A DNA stretch of 5,204 nt from Spirosoma sp. GTDB lineage: Bacteria; Bacteroidota; Bacteroidia; Cytophagales; Spirosomataceae. Of this stretch, positions 1 through 5,204 are shown piece by piece. Position 1 is the stretch's first letter, and each line of letters begins with the position of its first letter. Below the pieces are notes generated by a model, which ran no database searches, had not been told where the DNA came from, and was given only the letters and a program-made list of their open reading frames with translations. The position numbers and the translations under genes are program-made. The stretch spans positions 1-5,204 of the forward strand of contig JAQBNX010000468.1 of NCBI GenBank assembly GCA_028288385.1, in the 5' to 3' direction.

Positions 1-277
1 CCGCACCCAAAATCATGCATTCACTCATAAAAGTTGCAATTTGTTTAGGCGACAAGTTTACCACCGCCACCACTTGTTTACCATTCAAATCATCTGCCTC
101 ATACAGTTTTGTTAATTGGGCCGAAGACTGCCTGATGCCTAGCTCACCAAAGTCAATCGTGAGTTTATACGCCGGTTTTCGGGCTTTCGGGAAGGACTCA
201 GCCGACAAAACAGTCCCCGTGCGAATATCAACTTTTTCGAAGTCGGACCAGCGTAGCATAGGACCGGAGGGAATCAT
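1..277 (-). CDS. csaA: CsaA-type tRNA-binding-domain chaperone, N-terminal part (runs off left edge)
   Basis: Translating the minus strand from the ATG at 277 gives 92 codons open to the window edge. Residues 9-20 read LRWSDFEKVDIR (from L8), followed by FPKARKPAYKLTIDFGELGI, SSAQLTKLY, VVAVVNLSPKQI and MSECMILG. These match, in order, the CsaA family of about 110 residues, so only roughly the last 20 residues are missing. Known CsaA proteins are homodimers with an OB-fold tRNA-binding (EMAP/Trbp111-like) domain and act as cytoplasmic export-related chaperones; the role here is inferred from the family. No Shine-Dalgarno sequence precedes either candidate start. The second ATG, at 259, gives MLRWSDFEKVDIR, which lies closer to the usual family N-terminus and is an equally good start. 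An open frame on the plus strand over the same bases is only a shadow. Confidence 0.9.
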   Translation of the reverse strand, partial: MIPSGPMLRWSDFEKVDIRTGTVLSAESFPKARKPAYKLTIDFGELGIRQSSAQLTKLYEADDLNGKQVVAVVNLSPKQIATFMSECMILGA

Positions 278-383
278 AATTTATCAGGTTTAGTCACTAA
301 GGCTGGTTATGATCATGAAAGAAGCAGACGCAAACCAGTTCCCCTCGTTTAGAAGCCCTGATGGCTGATCTTTTTGGGTCTCG

Positions 384-2072
384 TTACAGTACAATGGAGT
401 ACTGCACCGAGCCCGCTCCGTTTTTCATAGTGACGGGTAACAGCAATTCCTGTTTGCCCTTGCTCTGCCGCACCTTGACCTTTGCTTTTGGGTCGAAACG
501 GACGTAATAGCTACGGTCGTTAACGGCATAGGTGCCCTTGCCCACTTCTTCCAGCGACGACCCGGCTGCGATTCGGCAGTAAGGTACTCCACTCGACGAC
601 CCGGTTAATGACAGGGTACGTACGAGCGCATCACCTTCCGGTCGGATGGCGTCAGTAACGGCTAGCCCGGCCAGTTCATAGTTGATGGTAGGCGCCCCCT
701 GCTTATCTACCGTTAGGCCTTTATAACGTAGCACATTTTCGCCGACGCTGTCGGGCCACTCTGTGGTTTCATTGGCTAACACCATCAGGGGTGTTTGAAC
801 AGGCAGACGGACCTTGGCGCCCATTGGTTCCAGCAGTTGGGGTTCTCCCCGCTCATACCACATCTCCGTTACATTAGCAAAATCGCCTTTCCAGGCCTGC
901 AGGAGAGCCATCTGATCTAAGTCTACTGTGTAGTGAATTCCGGTTGGCGACCCAACAGAAAGGCTGTGCGTTCGTTTTGTTTTCTCACCCGGCAATTGTA
1001 CAAAGGAGCGGATTAGTTCTGACTTTGTCTCCGGCGTAACACTGATGACCCCAATAGGGTCGGGCTCAGGCAACGACGACAGCGCGTGGAGCGGCTGTGG
1101 ACGCGTACCGGCCTGCGACACGAACAACCCTAACCCTGGCCTGAACCACGACCGGGAAAAAAATACCTGTACGTCGTGTGGCCCGGCGGTGAGCTTAGCA
1201 TTGCCAATGCTTGGCTGGCCCAGTTCGCGGTGGTCAATGGGAATAACCTCTTTGCCGTCTATCCAGACGCCACCCTGCCCCCCGCGGTTGAGTTCGAACC
1301 GATAATCGCCGGTTTGCAGCGCGTTTAGTTTCCCTGAAAAAAAGATGGTGTACTGACGTGGCTGTCCGTACGATACTTCGTAGTTGAGCAGGGCAGTCGT
1401 ATCCTGCTTCAAGACTTTTTTCTTTTGGGCTTCCTCCCGGCTGCCAATGAATTGCCCCTCTACGATGGTATAGCTGAGGGGCCCGCTCCACTGCGCAACC
1501 GTTCGGGGCGACATAACCCGGTACCCTACGTTTCGGATGGCTGCGGTACCTCCAGTCGCCAGAACGGCCACCGGGCCAGCGGCCTTGCCCGTCAGCAACT
1601 GGCCTTCACGTACCGTTACGCCGTTGATTACCAGCTTTTCCAGTGTAGCCGGGCTGTTTGTCTTGCCAACTTTATACAGGAACTCGACGGTTTGCCACAA
1701 GCCAGGAGCTTTCAGTAGCCGGGCAATATCGTGCGTCTGGCCAAAAGAGAGAGCCTGCCCGGTCGGCAGCATTAGCGAAATAGTCGTATTGGGCGTCGTG
1801 AGCATCTCAAAACGCATTTGAAAGTCGTCGGTAGGATTAGCTAACGTTAGCGGGTCGCGCGTACCGACCAGTATGTTATTGCCCGTCGTGGTTTTCAGGG
1901 TTCCGTCGGGGTTAGAAGAAAGCGCTCCGGCGAGTTGCCACCCGGCGGGTCGGTTCACCTGCGTTAAGGGCAGAACCGGCAGATCTGACTGGGCAAAGAG
2001 CGGGGCCGACAGCAGCCCACCCAGGAATAGAGCCGCCACCCAGCGGTTCCTAACTAAAGAGAATGAATTCAT
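384..2072 (-). CDS. Secreted PA14-domain protein with DUF1080/concanavalin-like N-terminal domain
   Basis: A 562-residue protein. The ATG at 2072 was chosen over an in-frame TTG at 2081 because it starts directly at a signal peptide: basic residues R8 and R10, hydrophobic AALFLGGLLSAPLFA, probable cleavage near A27/Q28. Residues about 35-187 resemble the beta-sandwich of DUF1080 (3-keto-disaccharide hydrolase/concanavalin-like) proteins, with 'DDFQMRFEM', 'WQTVEFLYK' and 'LEKLVINGV' as typical strands. Residues about 195-322 form a PA14-like domain: FSGKLNALQTGDYRFELN (245-262), GVWIDGKEVI (268-277) and LTAGPHDVQVFF (294-305). The C-terminal 220 residues, with GIHYTVDLDQ and WKGDFANVTEMWYERG, resemble segments that accompany PQQ-type propeller/cytochrome proteins in Bacteroidota and Planctomycetota; this is recalled from family patterns, not searched. 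There is no CxxCH heme motif and only one cysteine after the signal peptide. It probably acts in the periplasm or at the surface as a carbohydrate-binding or accessory protein; enzymatic activity is unproven. It is divergent from the PQQ dehydrogenase gene, 137 bases away. Confidence 0.85.
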   Translation of the reverse strand: MNSFSLVRNRWVAALFLGGLLSAPLFAQSDLPVLPLTQVNRPAGWQLAGALSSNPDGTLKTTTGNNILVGTRDPLTLANPTDDFQMRFEMLTTPNTTISLMLPTGQALSFGQTHDIARLLKAPGLWQTVEFLYKVGKTNSPATLEKLVINGVTVREGQLLTGKAAGPVAVLATGGTAAIRNVGYRVMSPRTVAQWSGPLSYTIVEGQFIGSREEAQKKKVLKQDTTALLNYEVSYGQPRQYTIFFSGKLNALQTGDYRFELNRGGQGGVWIDGKEVIPIDHRELGQPSIGNAKLTAGPHDVQVFFSRSWFRPGLGLFVSQAGTRPQPLHALSSLPEPDPIGVISVTPETKSELIRSFVQLPGEKTKRTHSLSVGSPTGIHYTVDLDQMALLQAWKGDFANVTEMWYERGEPQLLEPMGAKVRLPVQTPLMVLANETTEWPDSVGENVLRYKGLTVDKQGAPTINYELAGLAVTDAIRPEGDALVRTLSLTGSSSGVPYCRIAAGSSLEEVGKGTYAVNDRSYYVRFDPKAKVKVRQSKGKQELLLPVTMKNGAGSVQYSIVL

Positions 2073-2149
2073 AGTAAGCAAGAAAGCGCAAATGCCGGTG
2101 ATTGTACTTAGTGAAACTGGGCAGCCCCATTCATTTCCTGTCTTTAGTC

Positions 2150-2179
2150 CAAAACTTTCGCCTAAAAAGAAACGTTCAA
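2150..2179 (-). promoter_or_regulatory. Putative Bacteroidota-type promoter for the PA14/DUF1080-type gene
   Basis: On the minus strand, TTG (2179-2177) is followed after 19 bases by AAGTTTTG (2157-2150). The Bacteroidota housekeeping consensus is a TTTG/TTG at -33 and TAnnTTTG at -7, so the -7 box differs at one position. Transcription would start near 2143, leaving a leader of about 70 bases before the ATG at 2072. A second near-match, TATATTTA, lies further upstream near 2190 but has no TTG at a suitable distance. I see no equally good promoter for the plus-strand gene in the same 137-base divergent region (2073-2209). The call rests on motif resemblance only. Confidence 0.35.
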
Positions 2180-2209
2180 CGCCTGTAAATATACATACAG
2201 ACCCACTTT

Positions 2210-3592
2210 ATGAAGACATTTTTTCTGCTCACTACCGCTGCCGCCCTATGTATGGCTGGTTTTGTTTCGCCAGAAAACGATTCGCCTGAGAAAAGAGTCA
2301 AACGCTCTGCATCTGTAAATGCTACTGGTAGAGTTTTGGCAGTTCCTATTGCTCCTGATCCTGACAACGGAGGTATTAAATTGGTCAATGGATTCAGGGC
2401 CCTGGTCTTCGCCGATAACTTGGGCAAAGCCAGACATGCTGCCATCGACCCGGCAACCGGTACGATGTTCGTAAAACTCGACCGGCTCAAAGATGGGAAA
2501 GGCATTGTGCAACTGAGTGATACAGATGGTGACGGCCGTGCCGACCAGACCGTTACGTTCGGTACGTATACCGGTACCGGCGCAGGTATCTACAACGGCT
2601 ATCTCTATGCATCGGCCGACACGGCGGTGTTTAGGTATAAACTGACCAATGGCAAGGTTATGGAAACTACCCAGCCCGAAACGATTGTAACCGGCCTCAC
2701 GCTCCAGCGGCAGCACGCGGGAAAGTCGCTGGCTCTTTCGCCCGATGGCAAGTTGTACGTTAACTTCGGCGCTCCCTCCAATGCCTGCCAGGAAAAAGAC
2801 CGGCAGAAAGGCTCAAAAGGGCAGGATCCCTGCCCATTGCTTGAAAGTTACGGCGGCATCTGGGTGTTTGACGCCAACAAAATGAATCAACACCAGTCGG
2901 ATGGAAAACGGTACGCAACCGGTATTCGCAACGCCGTAGCTCTTGACTGGAATACGACCACCAATACGCTCTACGCCCTGCAACATGGCCGCGACAACCT
3001 CAACAACTGGGGTGGCGTGTTTACCGATTCACTAAGTGCTGAATTACCTTCTGAGGAGTTTTTGATGGTGAAGAACGGGTCGGACTTTGGCTGGCCGTAT
3101 TGCTACAATAATCAGTATGCAAACCAAAAATTTCTGGCACCAGAATATGGGGGCGATGGTACCAAGGTTGACCGGTGTGCCGGTAAAGACAAACCGATAA
3201 TGGCGTTTCCGGGTCACTGGGCACCCAATGACCTGCTGTTTTATACCGGTAATCTATTCCCGGCCCGTTACAAAAATGGTGCCTTTGTGTGTTTCCATGG
3301 CTCGTGGAACCGCGCACCGCTGAATCAGGGTGGCTATTTCGTCGCATTTATTCCGTTTGGTAAAGACGGCCGTCCGTCGGGTAAGTACGAGGTGTTTGCC
3401 GAGAATTTTGCCGGAGTTGCCGAGCAGGCCAAACCTGGCGATACGGCTAACGCAGGCAAACTGGAGTTGGCCAGTCCCGGCGATGCCAAAGCCCGGCCAA
3501 TGGGCCTGGCGCAGGGACCAGATGGCTCACTCTACATCACCGACTCGGTGAAGGGTAAGGTCTGGCGTGTCATGTACACAGCAAAGAAATAG
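2210..3592 (+). CDS. Secreted PQQ-dependent sugar dehydrogenase (glucose/sorbosone dehydrogenase family)
   Basis: A 460-residue protein starting with a signal peptide (MKTFFLLTTAAALCMAGF); C14 is not in a proper lipobox (preceded by A-A-L), so it is probably a soluble periplasmic protein. The mature part is a beta-propeller of the soluble-glucose/L-sorbosone dehydrogenase type, which oxidises sugars with PQQ and calcium. Family marks: LVFADNLGKARHAAIDP (66-82), a calcium-loop-like DTDGDGRAD (104-112), QHAGKSLALSPDGKLYV (168-184) with H169 at the place of the catalytic base, ATGIRNAVALDW (236-247) with R240 at the place of the PQQ-contacting arginine, NGSDFGWPYCY (289-299), FHGSWNR (362-368), and the closing blade PMGLAQGPDGSLYITD (430-445). 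C193/C208 and C298/C323 could form disulfides. These residue assignments are by analogy with E. coli YliI and Acinetobacter sGDH. Length fits a single propeller without the cytochrome c domain found in many relatives, so electrons must pass to a separate carrier. Substrate cannot be told from sequence. It is divergent from the PA14/DUF1080-type gene and ends before a strong inverted repeat. Confidence 0.9.
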   Translation: MKTFFLLTTAAALCMAGFVSPENDSPEKRVKRSASVNATGRVLAVPIAPDPDNGGIKLVNGFRALVFADNLGKARHAAIDPATGTMFVKLDRLKDGKGIVQLSDTDGDGRADQTVTFGTYTGTGAGIYNGYLYASADTAVFRYKLTNGKVMETTQPETIVTGLTLQRQHAGKSLALSPDGKLYVNFGAPSNACQEKDRQKGSKGQDPCPLLESYGGIWVFDANKMNQHQSDGKRYATGIRNAVALDWNTTTNTLYALQHGRDNLNNWGGVFTDSLSAELPSEEFLMVKNGSDFGWPYCYNNQYANQKFLAPEYGGDGTKVDRCAGKDKPIMAFPGHWAPNDLLFYTGNLFPARYKNGAFVCFHGSWNRAPLNQGGYFVAFIPFGKDGRPSGKYEVFAENFAGVAEQAKPGDTANAGKLELASPGDAKARPMGLAQGPDGSLYITDSVKGKVWRVMYTAKK

Positions 3593-3601
3593 CCAATAAA
3601 G

Positions 3602-3658
3602 TAAAGAATGGGGCATACCAGACTGGTGTAAAAACCGCTAGGTGTGCCCCATTCTTTA
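3602..3658. terminator. Long inverted repeat, probable two-way terminator between convergent genes
   Basis: An 18-base arm at 3602-3619 (TAAAGAATGGGGCATACC) is the reverse complement of 3641-3658 except for one position, which would be a G-U pair in plus-strand RNA. The loop is 21 bases (3620-3640). It lies 9 bases after the TAG stop of the PQQ dehydrogenase and 15 bases after the TAA stop of the GNAT gene read from the other side. Its position between convergent stops supports a shared terminator. There is no clean U-tract, although A/T-rich stem ends (TAAAGAAT / ATTCTTTA) could supply a short one on either strand. Confidence 0.7.
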
Positions 3659-3673
3659 GTGGTTAGAATCCGG

Positions 3674-4189
3674 TTACTCCTTTTGATTACTATACAGCAG
3701 CAGTTCAGTGCTATCCTGAGGGGCCGTAATGGTCCTGAGGAATGCCAGCCCAATCTTCTCTAAAAGCCGTATCGACTTTTCATTGGTGGGCAGGACAGTC
3801 GCCAGCACTATCGGGATGTTCAGCGTCTGGGTTGCGTAGGCTATTGTGGCACTGGCTATTTCAAATGCGTATCCCTGCCCCATAAATTCTGGTATTAAGG
3901 CGTAGCCAATATCGGGATGCTCCAGGTAATCCCGCTTCAATAAACCGCACATGCCAATTGGCGTTTCACCCGGTTTTAACTCAACTAACGACAACCCAAA
4001 TCCGTGGGTTTCGTAGCTTTTCAGTGGCCCGTGCCGGAGGTAACGAGTAGCGTCTTCTTCTGTTCTGACGTTTCTGTCACCAATAAATTCCAGCCATCCC
4101 GGACTATTCAGGAGTTCAAGAATAAATGGGGTATCGCCATCCGTCAGTTGCCGAAGCCTCAACCGTTCTGTTTCAATCATATACTTCAT
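3674..4189 (-). CDS. GNAT N-acetyltransferase, RimJ/RimL (Acetyltransf_3) type
   Basis: A 171-residue protein, normal length for a single GNAT domain. The N-terminus IETERLRLRQLTDGD (5-19) is the first strand typical of RimJ/RimL-like enzymes. DIGYALIPEFMGQGYAFE (93-110) is motif A, the acetyl-CoA pyrophosphate-binding loop, with G-Q-G at 104-106. TVLPTNEKSIRLLEKIGLAF (131-150) is motif B, with N136 and S139 in the usual N-x-x-S arrangement. The family transfers acetyl from acetyl-CoA to protein N-termini or to small-molecule amines; the substrate here cannot be predicted. The protein is cytoplasmic, with no signal peptide. The ATG at 4189 is used; M4 (4180) gives MIETERLRLR, which is also a common family start. 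It follows the GyrI-like gene by 9 bases on the same strand, so the two are very likely cotranscribed. Confidence 0.9.
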   Translation of the reverse strand: MKYMIETERLRLRQLTDGDTPFILELLNSPGWLEFIGDRNVRTEEDATRYLRHGPLKSYETHGFGLSLVELKPGETPIGMCGLLKRDYLEHPDIGYALIPEFMGQGYAFEIASATIAYATQTLNIPIVLATVLPTNEKSIRLLEKIGLAFLRTITAPQDSTELLLYSNQKE

Positions 4190-4198
4190 ACAGTAAGG

Positions 4199-4702
4199 TT
4201 ACGCCCTTGGTTGACAGTCTGCTTTGAATTTTATTGGTACCCATATTTCCTCTTCCGAGGCAGGGTCGTCGTTTTTATACTTCTTGCCTAACAACTCAAA
4301 ATGCGCTCTATGATCCAGGACGTAGTCAGAAGCGGGTAACCACGTCCCGAAAATAGAGCGGAAGGTTTCGGCCCCAGTACTTGCCGCCCCTTTGTGTAAG
4401 AACACGGCGTATAATCCGCCTGACAACGTGTAGGTTTCCATCGCTTCCGGAACTGCATTAAAGTCTGCCACTTCGACAGCCGCCCACTTAACAAAGGTGG
4501 TTTCCAGGGTAATCCGGCTGGCGTCTGCTGATTCGTCATACACCTGCAAAGAGAATAAATCAGTGGTCAATGAATTGGTAATCTGTTTACGTATCGGCAT
4601 AAAGCTTTGCCACAATTCCCTTGTTCGATCATGGGCTAAACTCATGGTAATACGTCTGCCAACTAACTTCTTTTCGGTCAGGACCTCAATTCTTAGTATC
4701 AT
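4199..4702 (-). CDS. Stand-alone GyrI-like (AraC effector-binding-like) domain protein
   Basis: A 167-residue protein from the ATG at 4702; an in-frame TTG at 4729 would add nine residues but the ATG start, MILRIEVLTEKKLVGRRITMS, matches family N-termini. The line EKKLVGRRITMSLAHDRT-ELWQSFMPIRKQI (10-41) is typical of Bacteroidota GyrI-like proteins. The later part carries the family signature: GGLYAVFLHKG (95-105), TWLPASDYVLDHRAHFELL (120-138) and EEEIWVPIK (150-158), the last being the closing strand of the SOUL/GyrI-like fold. No DNA-binding domain is attached, so it is not a classical AraC or MerR regulator. Stand-alone relatives bind or sequester small molecules, and some hydrolyse cyclopropanoid antibiotics; which applies here is unknown. 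Cytoplasmic. It lies 60 bases after the TonB-dependent receptor stop and 9 bases before the GNAT gene. Confidence 0.88.
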   Translation of the reverse strand: MILRIEVLTEKKLVGRRITMSLAHDRTRELWQSFMPIRKQITNSLTTDLFSLQVYDESADASRITLETTFVKWAAVEVADFNAVPEAMETYTLSGGLYAVFLHKGAASTGAETFRSIFGTWLPASDYVLDHRAHFELLGKKYKNDDPASEEEIWVPIKFKADCQPRA

Positions 4703-4762
4703 TTTGGTTGTTACGCTCAGGATTTCCAATACGAATCTGTTTTGTAACCCACTCTTATTCGT

Positions 4763-5204
4763 TTACTTCAGCACTGTCAGCACAACGGTGGCGTAGTAAA
4801 AACCTCCCACGCTTGGGCCGGCCGTGAAGGTAGTGTAGGGCCGGTTAAGGAGGTTTGTGCCGCCTAGTTTGATGAGTAACGGACCCGCAGCCCGATTGGG
4901 GCGAGCCAGGGCATAACTGATCTGTGCGTCGAACGTATTGATGACTGGAACCATGCCCGTTGCCAGCGACGACTGCCACAGGAATGATTGCTGATATTTA
5001 TAGTTGACCGAAACGCCAACGTTCTGCCAGATGGCCGGATTGGCAAGACCGACATTGGTTATCCACATCGGTGTATTAAAGGCTTCCTCTAAACCGTCGC
5101 CCTGATCGGTGTGGTCGAGCCGGGCCAGCGATGCATTCCCCGAAATGACCCAGTTCCGGCTAACCGAATACCGGACTCCCAGGCTGGCTCCGTAGTTATA
5201 AACC
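4763..5204 (-). CDS. TonB-dependent outer-membrane receptor, C-terminal part (runs off right edge)
   Basis: The minus-strand frame is open from the right edge to TAA at 4763-4765 and gives 146 residues. An internal ATG at 5068 is not the start, because the frame continues through it with barrel-like sequence (YNYGASLGVRYSVSRNW, ISGNASLARLDHTD). Alternating strands and turns, 'YKYQQSFLWQSSLATG', 'FDAQISYAL' and the closing 'LGGTNLLNRPYTTFTAGP' with the N-L-x-N-R-x-Y pattern, are typical of the last barrel strands of Bacteroidota TonB-dependent receptors. Such proteins import siderophores, cobalamin or glycans across the outer membrane using TonB energy; the substrate is set by parts outside the window (plug and carboxypeptidase-like N-terminal domain). 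The protein ends in VLTVLK, without the usual terminal aromatic residue. A SusD partner, if any, is not downstream: the next gene is GyrI-like. Confidence 0.85.
   Translation of the reverse strand, partial: VYNYGASLGVRYSVSRNWVISGNASLARLDHTDQGDGLEEAFNTPMWITNVGLANPAIWQNVGVSVNYKYQQSFLWQSSLATGMVPVINTFDAQISYALARPNRAAGPLLIKLGGTNLLNRPYTTFTAGPSVGGFYYATVVLTVLK

Noticed and set aside
15..293. Plus-strand open frame of 92 residues
   Set aside because: It overlaps the clear CsaA coding frame on the minus strand, and its own translation shows no family features.
290..300. Perfect short palindrome TTAGTCACTAA, 13 bases upstream of the csaA start
   Set aside because: Arms of five bases are expected by chance and there is no second copy to suggest an operator.
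309..368. Small plus-strand ORF of 19 residues (starts MIMKEADANQ) in the gap between csaA and the PA14 gene
   Set aside because: It is short, has no ribosome binding site or recognisable motif, and can occur by chance.
2210..2262. Possible lipoprotein signal at C14 of the PQQ dehydrogenase
   Set aside because: The residues before the cysteine (A-A-L) do not fit the lipobox, which needs Gly, Ala or Ser directly before it.
2176..2716. Minus-strand open frames over the start of the PQQ dehydrogenase gene
   Set aside because: They are shadows of the strongly supported plus-strand gene, with no signal or domain of their own.
4763..5068. A complete 101-residue gene starting at the ATG at 5068
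   Set aside because: The frame stays open through this ATG to the right edge with receptor-barrel sequence, so the ATG is internal.

Overview
The window looks like a chromosomal segment of a Bacteroidota bacterium, most likely a Cytophagales member of the Spirosoma type. The evidence is a TonB-dependent receptor end of Bacteroidota style, secreted PA14 and propeller proteins with 'FAQ'-type signal peptides, start sites without Shine-Dalgarno sequences, and a putative promoter of the TTG / TAnnTTTG class. It holds six genes; the first and last run off the edges.

Layout from left to right: (i) the N-terminal part of a CsaA-type tRNA-binding-domain chaperone on the minus strand (1-277); (ii) a secreted minus-strand protein of 562 residues with a concanavalin-like (DUF1080-type) N-terminal domain and a PA14 domain (384-2072); (iii) a 137-base divergent intergenic region with a possible promoter for the minus-strand gene; (iv) a secreted plus-strand PQQ-dependent sugar (glucose/sorbosone-type) dehydrogenase (2210-3592); (v) a long inverted repeat, probably a two-way terminator, between convergent genes (3602-3658); (vi) a tight minus-strand pair made of a stand-alone GyrI-like protein (4199-4702) and a RimJ/RimL-type GNAT acetyltransferase (3674-4189); (vii) the C-terminal 146 residues of a TonB-dependent outer-membrane receptor on the minus strand (4763-5204).

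The divergent secreted pair (PA14/DUF1080-type protein and PQQ propeller dehydrogenase) is a plausible functional unit for carbohydrate binding and periplasmic oxidation. No cytochrome c CxxCH motif occurs in either protein, so the electron acceptor must be encoded elsewhere. The GyrI-like/GNAT pair looks like a small cytoplasmic module that may bind or modify small molecules. Receptor, GyrI-like and GNAT genes lie head to tail on one strand, with gaps of 60 and 9 bases.

I see no rRNA, tRNA, CRISPR array, insertion sequence or phage gene. The genes belong to known families, and I find no convincing evidence of an undescribed system. The most useful points are the divergent secreted pair, the long convergent inverted repeat, the GyrI/GNAT pair, and start or strand choices that a simple longest-ORF reading would get wrong.
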